From Nitrospiraceae bacterium (lineage in GTDB: Bacteria; Nitrospirota; Nitrospiria; Nitrospirales; UBA8639): 64,000 bases of DNA. How positions within the stretch are numbered: position 1 is the first letter of the stretch; each line of letters begins with the position of its first letter. Made by a program: the position numbers and the translations under genes. Below are positions 46,287-55,344 of the stretch, one piece after another. The notes beneath the pieces were generated by a model. It was not told where the DNA came from and ran no database searches. It worked only from the letters and a program-made list of their open reading frames with translations. The DNA is taken from contig JACKFE010000003.1 in assembly GCA_020632635.1 (NCBI GenBank), positions 1 through 64,000 of the forward strand. The letters run 5' to 3'.

Positions 46287-46746
46287 GCCAGCCTCCTCTT
46301 GTGTGGTGAGTAAATTCTAGGAGTCTCCGAAAACCCTGTCAATGAAGAATATCCCTGGGGTGTCAGGAGAGACCACGGACCATTCCTCAAGTCGTCAACG
46401 CCTCGACAGTTTTGTGCGGACGGTGTGCGCACCCGGTGGCGGCACCATTTCGAGGCAGGCAATTTTTTCCTAATAATAACAGGGCCATTCTTTGTCCTCC
46501 GTGCTTTCCGATCTTTCACCTTGCGCGTGGCACTCCGATTGCTCTCTTAGATGTTTCAGTTCGTACAAAGAGGCAAGAGCGCCGGTGATATTCCGGATAT
46601 TCATTCGACCCGATTGCCCCAGATAGTTCGACTCCCTCTCACACACCATCAGTGAAATGTTGGCCGGAGGTGAAGCGCCACCTTCAGAGGATTGGTGCGT
46701 CCTGAGCCGGCCTAGGGACATGACCGTTGATGAATATGGAGACACT
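46287..46746. other. Divergent intergenic region
   Basis: A 460-base gap lies between the EF-G-like gene and the hydrolase-methyltransferase gene, which are transcribed apart. It should hold both promoters, but I could not single out a convincing -35/-10 pair. A frame on the plus strand starting at 46657 merges with the downstream gene and is taken as upstream read-through. Confidence 0.45.
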
Positions 46747-49056
46747 ATGAATATGATTGCCGCCCCGTTACTCGCCACGCAACAACATCCATCGCATACC
46801 CCCAACACTTCCGTTGAGGCTCCGCATCGCTCCTTCGCGGGAGGTATTCCTGAAACAGATCCCGAGTTTCCACTGACCTTGGACTGTTTCGGAGGCACCT
46901 GGCAAGGAACGGTGAAACTGGAATCACCGTCCTTCATCAAAGTACGCGTTCAGGGCTTTCCCCCGATTGTTTCTCATCAACACATTTCTCTCACGGATGC
47001 AGCCGCTCATCCGGAAGAAGACAGCGGGATCCTTGAAGGCCTCATCCGGGATGTTCGCCTGGAACGGGACTCAACGTTCTGGGATGGCACGACGAACTTT
47101 CTCATTGAGCCGCTCTCCGGCCTGATTCAACACCCGGGCCTTCTCTCGCACATGTTGCAGGTGAATCTCGGCCAGGCCTCGATTCGACTGCAAGGACACA
47201 TCGTTGAAGCCGATGACACCCTCCCCGCGTTGCTCCCTGCACTGGTGAAGGAGACACGAACTTCCACGCACTCGGCAGCACGGCCAAGCTCCTCCTCGGA
47301 AATGGCCGTGTCAACCGTTCAGAGCACTCCGCTGAGTATGGTGAAGGCGAACGGACAACGCATTCATGCCTTTCATGACAGTCGAGTTGACTCGTCATCC
47401 TCTTCCTTACCCATCGTGGTAATCGCCCCCGGGTATGCCGAAACGAAACGGGATTATGTAACCCTGGCCTATTATTTGGCCACCAATGGCTTTGAAGTCA
47501 TCCGGTATGACCATACCAATCATGTCGGGGCTAGTGATGGAGACCATTTTCATTTCACGCTTTCGTCCATGAAGGAAGACTTTCATACCGTCACGGAATA
47601 TGTCAGAACCCATTGGCCCCATCGTTCCGTCATCGGGCTGGCTGCCAGCATGGCCGCGCGTGTGGCGGTGAAAGCCGAAGCGGAACGATCGTCGGTGGAT
47701 CATTTAATGTTATTAGTGGGCATTGTGAACGTCCGGCGCACCGTGGCAGCGGTGCATTTGGAAGATGTCTTTGCGCAGTATGCCTCCGGCCACAATGCGG
47801 ATTCAGCCAACATTTTAGGACTGAACGTTGGGAAACAATTTTTACACGATGCTTGTCAGAATCGTTTTGTCACCTTGGATGAAACGCTCAAGGATGCTCA
47901 ACAACTCCAGGTGCCCGTCATGATGTTGTCGGCCGGACAAGATGCCTGGGTAGCCACCGACGACCTTCAGGCCTTTTCTCGCGCCTTGGGCGATCGGTTA
48001 CGAAAACAATGCGTGATGCCCGATTCCCTGCATCGGGTTCAAGAGAATCCCAAGCTGGCCCGCCAGATTTACCGGCAAATCGTGGAATATTGTCGAGAGA
48101 CGAGCGAACCATCACAGGATCACCCCGCTGTCATCGAGCCGAACCGGCAGCTTTTGGGCCGGCAACATCGACGAGAAAAACAGGCACATCTTCCTAATCA
48201 AACCTCCACGATCGGCGCAGGATTTTGGAAAGATTATTTGCAGCACTTTCAGACGGTGGGAAATTGCGAGGATTATCTGACGTTACTGGATCATGTGTTT
48301 CATACCTTAGGCCCTATCCTTCCCGGACATCGGGTGCTCGACGCCGGATGCGGGAATGGGACGGCCGGCTTATCACTGTGTCATCGCCTCTCCACCGCCC
48401 CCTCCTCCCATTCCCAAGCAAACCCCGTACAGTATGTGGGCATCGACGTCATCCCCGAGGCTCTGACTCGAGCCAAAGAAGCCATGAGCATGATGGCGTT
48501 CTTCTCGGGAAGAACGGCAAACGCGCCGCTGCCCGGCCTTCGAGCGTCGTGGGCTAATCTGGACCTTCATCACCCCCTGCCGTTTCCTGATGGCAGCTTT
48601 GACCGCATCCTTTCCAATCTGGTGCTCGGCTATATCAAGAAACCCGAAGCCGCGCTCCAAGAACTGTATCGAGTGTTGGCCCCAGGAGGGCGCATGGTGA
48701 TCTCCAATCTCAAACCCGATGGTGATTTTTCGGGTATTTATCAACGCTTGGTGAGTCAGGCCCACGATCAGCAGGAACGGATCCAGGCTCGGGAATTATT
48801 GAACAATTATGGGAAAATTCGACAAGCCGAAAAAGAAGGGCGATTCCAGTTTTACAATCAGGCCCAATGGCGACACGTTTTAGATGCGTTGGGTCAGCCG
48901 CATGCTCAGATCTATCCGACGTTCGCCAATCAGGCCTATCTGATCATCATCGAGAAACCTCAAGCCTCCATCGGATCGGTTCATAGCGAACCAACCGCCT
49001 TCTCTCAACTCCCCTCACGGGAGTGTTTCTCGATGGTGTGGCCAGCGGCCGCCTGA
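46747..49056 (+). CDS. Fusion of alpha/beta hydrolase (LuxD-like) and SAM methyltransferase
   Basis: A protein of about 769 residues. N-terminal residues about 40-200 form a beta-rich, possibly PilZ-like domain (FGGTWQGTVKLESPSFIKV, FLIEPLSGL). Residues about 220-460 are an alpha/beta hydrolase resembling LuxD acyltransferases (VIAPGYAETKRDYVTLAYYL) with a likely triad: Ser301 in GLAASMAARV, Asp399 in AGQDAWV, His429 in PDSLHRV. Residues about 500-750 are a class I methyltransferase (VLDAGCGNG at 530-538, then FDRILSNLVLGYIKKPEAAL). The ATG at 46747 is preceded by GGAG. It may act on a fatty-acyl or thioester-linked product; the substrate is unknown. Confidence 0.78.
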   Translation: MNMIAAPLLATQQHPSHTPNTSVEAPHRSFAGGIPETDPEFPLTLDCFGGTWQGTVKLESPSFIKVRVQGFPPIVSHQHISLTDAAAHPEEDSGILEGLIRDVRLERDSTFWDGTTNFLIEPLSGLIQHPGLLSHMLQVNLGQASIRLQGHIVEADDTLPALLPALVKETRTSTHSAARPSSSSEMAVSTVQSTPLSMVKANGQRIHAFHDSRVDSSSSSLPIVVIAPGYAETKRDYVTLAYYLATNGFEVIRYDHTNHVGASDGDHFHFTLSSMKEDFHTVTEYVRTHWPHRSVIGLAASMAARVAVKAEAERSSVDHLMLLVGIVNVRRTVAAVHLEDVFAQYASGHNADSANILGLNVGKQFLHDACQNRFVTLDETLKDAQQLQVPVMMLSAGQDAWVATDDLQAFSRALGDRLRKQCVMPDSLHRVQENPKLARQIYRQIVEYCRETSEPSQDHPAVIEPNRQLLGRQHRREKQAHLPNQTSTIGAGFWKDYLQHFQTVGNCEDYLTLLDHVFHTLGPILPGHRVLDAGCGNGTAGLSLCHRLSTAPSSHSQANPVQYVGIDVIPEALTRAKEAMSMMAFFSGRTANAPLPGLRASWANLDLHHPLPFPDGSFDRILSNLVLGYIKKPEAALQELYRVLAPGGRMVISNLKPDGDFSGIYQRLVSQAHDQQERIQARELLNNYGKIRQAEKEGRFQFYNQAQWRHVLDALGQPHAQIYPTFANQAYLIIIEKPQASIGSVHSEPTAFSQLPSRECFSMVWPAAA

Positions 49057-49183
49057 TCCGGCCAGGCGCGTGATAAGGTCCTCTCAGAGGGTACGGTCAT
49101 TTTTGACATAATGGGAAATTTGGTGTCCAATACGAATTTCCGGGTGTCCTGACCATGTCTCTGAGGGGGACCAACGCTTTGTC

Positions 49184-51358
49184 ATGAATTTTTATGCCTT
49201 TAGCGGATTGCTGAATGGGTTGGCGGCGACCCTCTCGGGCATTCTCATTTATGGACGGCACCCGGAAAAGCCCAAGCATCAAGCCTATGGCCTGTATTGT
49301 TTAGCAGCCGCGATTTGGGGATTTGGATATTGGGCTTGGCAACTCTCCAGTTCCGCCGATACCGCTCTCCTCTCCATCCGCATCTTAATGGCCGGGGCGA
49401 TTTTCCTGCCCCTGGCGTATCTCTTTCACGTCATCACTCTTCTTGACGCCATTCCCCGTCATCGACAGATGCTGCGGATTGGCAGCGTCATCGGGGTGTT
49501 CTTTTTTATCACGGATTGGACTCCCTATTTTGTGGCGGGTGTCCATTCCATCGGAGGGTTTCCTTTTTGGCCCAAGCCCGGGATATTTTTTCATCCCTAC
49601 GTGGTGTGGTTTGGATGGAATTTTCTCTATGGGACGTGGCTGTTATATCAGGGAGGACGTCAGCAGACCGGCTCGGAGCGGTTTCGTTTTTTTCTATTGG
49701 CGATGGGCTCCATCATCGCGTATTTAGGCGGGATCACCAATTTTCCGCTCTGGTATGAAATTAACGTCCCACCGGTGGGCGCCATCCTGCTAACTGTCTA
49801 TACCGCGGTCGTCGCCTACACGCTGGTTCGATATCGGCTGTTGGACTTGGGCACGGCCGTGGAGCGCGGCATCACGACCTCCATTCTCATGGCGCTCGTG
49901 GCCTTGCCTGCCTTTCCGCTTTTTTTATTGGCTCAAGAATGGTTTTTCGGCTCGGTCAACTTTTCCTATTCATTTATCGAATTAGCCATCTTGCTCTTGC
50001 TCATTTTTGGGGCTTCCACCTTAAAAGTCGAAGCCAAAACATTTATTACCAAGGCCTTGTTCAAAGAACGCTTCGAACAATATGAAACCGTATTGAATTT
50101 TTCCAAATCCCTCATTTCCATTTTAGAGCTGCGCGATTTAACGCAAGCAATTGTGGAATCCATCTGTCCGATTTTGGGCATTCAATGGGGCGGTCTCTAT
50201 TTACGAGCGGCCCAGGGTGCGGATTATCAAGGACGGGCCAGCTTCGGCCAAGACTTGGGCAAACTTCCCAAAATGCCGCCCAGAAAATATCTTCCATTGG
50301 GAAAAATTCGAGCGGAAGGATTGGGTGCCCTGACCTTGGCGGATGTCCGCCGGCTGTCTCAGCCCGGGGATCGTCTTTCCCTCATTGAGAACCTGGAAGG
50401 CTGCGGAACAGCCGTCTTTCTTCCCCTCATCAATAAAAATCGCCTCATCGGATTCTGTCTCTTCGGCCCGAAAGTGCATGGCGGTTCTTATTCCACGCAG
50501 GACCTTGAATTACTCACCACCTTATCGCAAGAAGCCTCAGTGGCCTTGGACAACGCCCTCCTCTATGAAGAACTCAAGCAGTCTCAATCATTAGTCCGTC
50601 GGACTGACCGACTCCGGTCGTTGGAAACCATGGCGGGTGGATTGGCTCACGAAATTCGCAACCCCTTAACGTCTATCAAGGCCTTTGTCGATTTGGCCCC
50701 GGAACGAAAAGACGATGAACAATTTTTGATTCGATTCAGCAAGGTCGTCCGGGAAGACGTCAGTCGCATCGAACGCCTGACCAGAGAAATTCTGGATTAT
50801 GCAAAACCCACGGAACCTTTTTTACGGGAAGAAGATCTCAACGAAATTGTGGAAGGGTGCCTCTATACTCTCCGCATTCGACCGTCTCACGAACTGATCG
50901 TCATCGAAACCGACTTAGCACACGGTCTTCCCAAAATCTTTGCGGACCGGCAACAACTCAAACAGGTGATCTTGAATATTTTCTTTAATGCGGTGGAAGC
51001 CATGGCTCCGGCCGGTGGGGTGCTAACGGTTCGGACCCGACGGATCGCTTCAGATATTGCCCCGGATTGGGTGCAACTGGAAGTGCAGGATACGGGAAGC
51101 GGCATTGACCCTCATGATGCCGAACACATTTTTGATCCGTTTTTTACCACGAAGCATTTCAGTCAGGAACATGAAGGCACCGGTTTGGGATTGGCGATTG
51201 CCCATCAAATTATTCAGGAACATCAAGGCCGCATCGAAGTCCAAAGCATCAAAGGTCAAGGGACCAGCTTTTTTGTCAACCTGCCCAGTTCTCCAATCAC
51301 GAGTCCCGCCTCTCTTCCAAGCGTGTCGCCATCCACGCCTGGCCGCTTGAAATCGTAG
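49184..51358 (+). CDS. Membrane sensor histidine kinase with GAF domain
   Basis: A 724-residue sensor kinase. Eight or so N-terminal membrane helices (residues about 5-285) resemble the 7TM/His-kinase-associated input region. A GAF-like domain follows (about 305-460, ILGIQWGGLYLRA, GTAVFLPLINKNRLIGFCLF). HisKA has phospho-acceptor His489 in GGLAHEIRNPLTSIK, and HATPase_c has N, G1 and G2 boxes (NIFFNAVEAM, VQDTGSGIDP, GTGLGLAIA). No response regulator gene is adjacent in the window, so its partner is unknown. The layout resembles PEP-CTERM-linked PrsK kinases, which is not proven. Confidence 0.9.
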   Translation: MNFYAFSGLLNGLAATLSGILIYGRHPEKPKHQAYGLYCLAAAIWGFGYWAWQLSSSADTALLSIRILMAGAIFLPLAYLFHVITLLDAIPRHRQMLRIGSVIGVFFFITDWTPYFVAGVHSIGGFPFWPKPGIFFHPYVVWFGWNFLYGTWLLYQGGRQQTGSERFRFFLLAMGSIIAYLGGITNFPLWYEINVPPVGAILLTVYTAVVAYTLVRYRLLDLGTAVERGITTSILMALVALPAFPLFLLAQEWFFGSVNFSYSFIELAILLLLIFGASTLKVEAKTFITKALFKERFEQYETVLNFSKSLISILELRDLTQAIVESICPILGIQWGGLYLRAAQGADYQGRASFGQDLGKLPKMPPRKYLPLGKIRAEGLGALTLADVRRLSQPGDRLSLIENLEGCGTAVFLPLINKNRLIGFCLFGPKVHGGSYSTQDLELLTTLSQEASVALDNALLYEELKQSQSLVRRTDRLRSLETMAGGLAHEIRNPLTSIKAFVDLAPERKDDEQFLIRFSKVVREDVSRIERLTREILDYAKPTEPFLREEDLNEIVEGCLYTLRIRPSHELIVIETDLAHGLPKIFADRQQLKQVILNIFFNAVEAMAPAGGVLTVRTRRIASDIAPDWVQLEVQDTGSGIDPHDAEHIFDPFFTTKHFSQEHEGTGLGLAIAHQIIQEHQGRIEVQSIKGQGTSFFVNLPSSPITSPASLPSVSPSTPGRLKS

Positions 51359-51440
51359 GGTGAGTTGCTCGAGTCCCAACCGAGCGGGCCGAGTCAACTG
51401 CACGGTTTTGTTGGAATGACTGACGAACAGGGGGAATGCC

Positions 51441-52481
51441 CTATTTTCGTTTCCGGGACGTGGCAGATATTCGTCCTTCCAGGATTTGACCGTTCCAATC
51501 TCCCGTCCCTGGTTTCATTCTGAGCACTTTTGTGCGGGCAAAGCCCGCCCGCTTAAGCCAATCCTGCACATCACGGAGCGAGTAGGTATTGCCGGTTTGC
51601 GTATGGAGCAACATGGTTACGGCAAAGACATTGGCTTCCACCGGAACCAGCCCTTTGGGGTCCTGAAGAAAGGTATCCTGAATGAGAATGCGTCCCCCGG
51701 ATGCCAGGCGGCGCCGGAGTTTGCGAAAAATTGCGAGGTTTTCCTGTGCCGAATAAATATGCAGAACGTTCGAATACCAGGCGACATCATAATGGCCCAC
51801 GATCGGTTCATTGATAAAGTCGCAGGGAAGAAAAGACATGCGAGTCTGCAGTCGATACCGTGCGGCCAGGGTTTTGGCGACCTCCAATGCCGCTGGTCGG
51901 TCCATAACAGTGGCCTGCAGGGTGGGATTCCGTTTCAAAAAGTGCAAGGCGTAGGTTCCTGGTCCTCCGCCCAAATCCAACAGGGTTTGGGCGCGCCCAA
52001 GAGACAGTTGTTCACTCACGTGTTTGGCCGATTCCAAGGAACGTTGATGCATGGCCCAGGAAAAGGACTGCCGATATTCCGGCGTTTCCGGGGCATCATC
52101 GTCTAAAGGGCGTCCGGTCTTCACGACCGCCGTCAATTGAGCCCATTCCTCCCATTGCCGCTGAATCAGTTGTAAGTAGTCCCCACGAAAATCCGGGCTG
52201 TGCTTATTGAGATACCGCTGAGCCATGGCGTGAGCCTGGTAGCCTCGGACCGTGGCTTTCACCAGCCCAATACTCGCCACATTTCGCAAGATGATGTCGA
52301 GACCACGTTGACTGACCCTCAACCGTTTGGCGAGTGCCGAAACCGTCCAAGCCTGTTTGCCCATGGAGGAAAACAATTCCAACTCCAGAGCCGACATGAT
52401 GATTCGGGGGATGCGAAAGGCATAGACAGCCTCTCGAAATTGAGCAAACGTACGAAGGGGCAAGGTTGAAGGCATGGTCAT
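51441..52481 (-). CDS. SAM-dependent O-methyltransferase (family 2, dimerisation HTH plus Rossmann domain)
   Basis: A 346-residue protein. An N-terminal winged-helix dimerisation domain (ALELELFSSMGKQAWTVSAL) precedes the methyltransferase core: LLDLGGGPGTYALHFL, TVMDRPAALEVA, VAWYSNVLHIYSAQENLA and GGRILIQDTFLQDPKGL. The architecture is that of small-molecule O-methyltransferases of the acetylserotonin/hydroxyneurosporene type. The substrate cannot be told from sequence. It stands alone between the kinase and a small gene cluster on the same strand. Confidence 0.88.
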   Translation of the reverse strand: MTMPSTLPLRTFAQFREAVYAFRIPRIIMSALELELFSSMGKQAWTVSALAKRLRVSQRGLDIILRNVASIGLVKATVRGYQAHAMAQRYLNKHSPDFRGDYLQLIQRQWEEWAQLTAVVKTGRPLDDDAPETPEYRQSFSWAMHQRSLESAKHVSEQLSLGRAQTLLDLGGGPGTYALHFLKRNPTLQATVMDRPAALEVAKTLAARYRLQTRMSFLPCDFINEPIVGHYDVAWYSNVLHIYSAQENLAIFRKLRRRLASGGRILIQDTFLQDPKGLVPVEANVFAVTMLLHTQTGNTYSLRDVQDWLKRAGFARTKVLRMKPGTGDWNGQILEGRISATSRKRK

Positions 52482-52521
52482 GACACACTCGCTTCCCCAT
52501 GTGGTTGGAGGAAGGCCCTGT

Positions 52522-52974
52522 TCACGGATTAGTGGCCGTCCCTGTCAACCAGCGTTGGCAGGTGTGAATATCCCGTTCCACTTCCATGGGGTTGGATACA
52601 TCGATGGGCCGAGAAAAGTGAGCGGCGACATAGTCCTCGTTCATTTCTATGCGTTCCGTAAATCCTTCGGAGAGAAGACGTTGACGATGCTTGGAAATGG
52701 TTTGTTGCAAATAGAATTTCGCCTGCTTGGCAAGTTCGTCACTCCCCAGATCCTCGGTTGTGCCATCACAGAGAATGCTTCGCATATCCTCCAGGTCATA
52801 TCCTGCCATACACACGAGGGTGCCATTGGCCGAAACTTCCAACAACCAATCCTCATCGCCCATGGGAAGAGTTAAGGATCCCTGCTCGTGGGGATCCAAC
52901 CACCCCTTGATGGAAGCAAGTAAATGGGCTCGGGTTCGATCCCATCCAGGAGCGGTCGCGTCGTCAAGAGCCAT
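52522..52974 (-). CDS. Hypothetical protein of the TPR gene cluster
   Basis: A protein of about 150 residues, acidic, without signal peptide or membrane segment; no family recognised. It contains GDEDWLLEVSANGTLVCMAG and ends with conserved-looking EVERDIHTCQRWLTG. I chose the ATG at 52974, which overlaps the last codons of the TPR gene by about 10 bases, indicating translational coupling. The longer frame starts at 52986. Confidence 0.65.
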   Translation of the reverse strand: MALDDATAPGWDRTRAHLLASIKGWLDPHEQGSLTLPMGDEDWLLEVSANGTLVCMAGYDLEDMRSILCDGTTEDLGSDELAKQAKFYLQQTISKHRQRLLSEGFTERIEMNEDYVAAHFSRPIDVSNPMEVERDIHTCQRWLTGTATNP

Positions 52975-53770
52975 GCGATGCCTCATGTATTTGGGCTAAC
53001 CGGTCACAGAGCACTTGCAATCGTTTGGTATTCTCACCCCATTTGGGTAATTGGTATTTTTCATCAACTTGCACCACCTTATGAAGGTAGTGAACGGCTT
53101 TTTCCCATTCGCCTTTTGCCTCGTGGCAACTGGCCAATACATACCAGGCTCCCCCCATCCGCAACTCATCCCGTAATCGCCTGGCAATATCCAAACTCGT
53201 CAAGGTACAGGATTGGGCTTCTTCATATCTTCCTTGCCCTAAATACATCCGGCCCATCATTCGATAGACATCGGCCTGTCCTTCATCATTTCCGGCTCGG
53301 CGCATATACGTCAACGACTCCTGATAGTAGGCCATGGCTTGGTCATAGGCCCCGGTTTCCTTTGAGACCAAACCCAAATCGGAAAGCAGCACAGCCTTGC
53401 CGGCATGATCGGCAACCGAATCCATTAAATCTAAGGCTTCCAGATAATAGGCTTTGGCCCGGTCCCACGCCCCAGCGTCGGCACAGAGATTTCCCAGATT
53501 GGCCAGAGTGGTACTAATCCCCCGATCATCTCCCAGGATTTTTTGCAACTCCAAGACTTCGACATAATAGGCCTGAGCCTGCTCACCTCTTCCGCTGACC
53601 GCGCAAATATTTCCCAGATTACCCAAAGTGGTGGCCAATGCCCGCTGATCGCCATTGAGCCGGTCGACTTCCAGAGCCTGGCTATAGCATTGGTAGGCTT
53701 CGGTATAAAACCCTTTGGCAAAATGTTGATTGCCTAACCAATTCAAATTTGCCGACTGAGTCCACGCCAT
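52964..53770 (-). CDS. Tetratricopeptide-repeat protein
   Basis: A 268-residue protein built of about six TPR units (for example AYQCYSQALEVDRLNGDQRA, AKAYYLEALDLMDSVADHAG, AMAYYQESLTYMRRAGNDEG). The units follow the 40-residue periodicity of Rapsyn/FrzS-type TPR_12 repeats. No signal peptide, so it is probably a cytoplasmic scaffold. It overlaps the small downstream gene and is separated by 32 bases from the MBL-fold gene upstream; the partners are unknown. Confidence 0.88.
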   Translation of the reverse strand: MAWTQSANLNWLGNQHFAKGFYTEAYQCYSQALEVDRLNGDQRALATTLGNLGNICAVSGRGEQAQAYYVEVLELQKILGDDRGISTTLANLGNLCADAGAWDRAKAYYLEALDLMDSVADHAGKAVLLSDLGLVSKETGAYDQAMAYYQESLTYMRRAGNDEGQADVYRMMGRMYLGQGRYEEAQSCTLTSLDIARRLRDELRMGGAWYVLASCHEAKGEWEKAVHYLHKVVQVDEKYQLPKWGENTKRLQVLCDRLAQIHEASHGS

Positions 53771-53802
53771 ACCTGGCTGCGCCTTTCGTCCCGGACTTGA
53801 GA

Positions 53803-54399
53803 TTAGGATTCCAAAAGAGTGTGAACGGCTGTCTTGGCATTCGTCAAGACGGACGCACCATCCCCCACCAAGACCGTATCAAAACTAAAATTCAGCAGCC
53901 GTTTGAGACTGAGACGGGCTTGCGTTTTCTCCGCGTATTTCTCATCCGGAAGCAACCGAAACGAGCCAGGAGGATCACCAATTAAGGCATCGCCTACAAT
54001 GAGGATCCCTTTCCCCTTTTGTAAAAATAAGGCACTTTCTCCGGGTGATTTTTGATGAAGCAGATGAATGACCCAGATCCCTCCAGGCAATAACTCTCCA
54101 TCCTTAAACGTCTTATCGATGGGTACAGTCATTTCCTTCGCATCAGCCTCCGGCGCCATGATCCGACACCCAAAATCTTGTTTCAGTTGGGCTGCTTCCC
54201 GTTGATGATCACGATTGGTCAAAAGAATATAGTCAATCTGATCTCCTTGTGTGAGAAAGGCCAAGTCTGGAGAGGACAGAGGTGGAGGATCGATCAGAAT
54301 ACGATGCTCCCCGACAGCCAAGTAATGGCCATTGAAATCAAGCTGTTTCTCTTCGGAGAACCACGACCACTCCCAGATTCCGGGAAAGAGGTTTTTCAT
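53803..54399 (-). CDS. Metallo-beta-lactamase-fold protein with degenerate metal motif
   Basis: A 198-residue protein with the order of an MBL-fold hydrolase: YLAVGEHRILIDPPPL, YILLTNRDHQREAAQL, VIHLLHQKSPGESALFL and ILIVGDALIG. The usual HxHxDH motif is TNRDH here, so the first two His residues are lost, although DH and a later His and Asp remain. Catalysis with a full binuclear metal site is doubtful. Overlaps the following small gene by 4 bases at its start. Confidence 0.8.
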   Translation of the reverse strand: MKNLFPGIWEWSWFSEEKQLDFNGHYLAVGEHRILIDPPPLSSPDLAFLTQGDQIDYILLTNRDHQREAAQLKQDFGCRIMAPEADAKEMTVPIDKTFKDGELLPGGIWVIHLLHQKSPGESALFLQKGKGILIVGDALIGDPPGSFRLLPDEKYAEKTQARLSLKRLLNFSFDTVLVGDGASVLTNAKTAVHTLLES

Positions 54400-54635
54400 A
54401 GTGCCCTTATGGTCTCTTGAAGGAGTGCCGTGGTTTTCTGTTGGACCGATGGTTCAGTAGGAAGATCCAGCAGATCGTCTTCGTGCAGAGTAAGAAATTT
54501 TCGGTTAGAGCCTTTGGTAAGGGAAATTAAAAATACGCTTCGGGAAGGAGCCGTGGGAATCACCACTTCCACCGCGGCATCACAGGATTTCACAAGGGCT
54601 AAAAACGTTTCTTTGCCAGCTTCCATTTCATCCAT
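54396..54635 (-). CDS. Small hypothetical protein upstream of MBL-fold gene
   Basis: A 79-residue protein with a beta-rich centre (AAVEVVIPTAPSRSVFLISL) and a polar tail; no family recognised. Its stop overlaps the start of the MBL-fold gene (ATGA), so the two are translationally coupled. It lies downstream of the TlpA-like gene on the same strand. Confidence 0.6.
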   Translation of the reverse strand: MDEMEAGKETFLALVKSCDAAVEVVIPTAPSRSVFLISLTKGSNRKFLTLHEDDLLDLPTEPSVQQKTTALLQETIRAL

Positions 54636-54678
54636 CGTCGACCATCTCTCAATACGTCAAAAAGGTGAACAGACTCAT

Positions 54679-55230
54679 TTACATCGATGCAGGCTGCGTG
54701 TTGTGGGAAAGCAGTTTCTCCACTTCCTGCAGAATGACTTCATGACCGGCCAATGTGCCATCCGTGAAAAAATTTCCGACCCGCTGCCATCGAATCATGC
54801 CGTTTTGATCGATCACATACACATTGGGAATAAACTTTCCGCCCCCATAGGCTTTGTCGGTGATCTGTTTGGGATCCACCAAATATGGATACGTCACCTT
54901 GACTGGAAATGAGTGAAGAAATTCCGTGACATCTGCCGACGAGTCTCCGGATGAATTGACCCCCACCACCGCCACAGACTTACCACGGGTTGCCTCATAG
55001 ACTTTCTGCAAATTGGTCCCCTGAATCAGACACGGCTCACAAATATGAAAGAGTCCCAGAACCACGACTTTGCCTTTGAACTGACTGAGCGTGACGGATT
55101 GTCCATCTAGGGAGGTCAACGTAAAATCTGGAGCCGCCTCCCCGATTTTAAAAAAACTCCCGGCTTGCACGAGCGTGACGCTCAACAGCATGAACCCGGA
55201 AAATATGGCGACGAAGAGGCGTTGTTTCAT
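54679..55230 (-). CDS. Exported thioredoxin-like protein (TlpA/ResA type)
   Basis: A 183-residue protein with a signal peptide (residues 1-23, ending VQA) and an AhpC/TSA or redoxin domain. IGEAAPDFTLTSLDGQSVTL, KGKVVVLGLFHICEPCLIQG with a CEPC redox motif, and PNVYVIDQNGMIRWQRVG are typical. The family reduces disulfides in the periplasm, often for cytochrome c maturation. GGAGACTT lies upstream of the ATG. No cytochrome maturation genes are adjacent. Confidence 0.9.
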   Translation of the reverse strand: MKQRLFVAIFSGFMLLSVTLVQAGSFFKIGEAAPDFTLTSLDGQSVTLSQFKGKVVVLGLFHICEPCLIQGTNLQKVYEATRGKSVAVVGVNSSGDSSADVTEFLHSFPVKVTYPYLVDPKQITDKAYGGGKFIPNVYVIDQNGMIRWQRVGNFFTDGTLAGHEVILQEVEKLLSHNTQPASM

Positions 55231-55344
55231 CTGAAGTCTCCTTTATCTAGAGTCAGAGTGAAGCCCATACGACGATTGCAAAGCCGGGGCCTTGAAAAAG
55301 CTTAACACACGATTTTTCATGTCATCAAGGAAAGGAAACACGCC

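Noticed and set aside
46657..46746. Longer N-terminus for the hydrolase-methyltransferase fusion
   Set aside because: The 30 extra codons have no ribosome site or conserved features, while the ATG at 46747 has GGAG at proper spacing.
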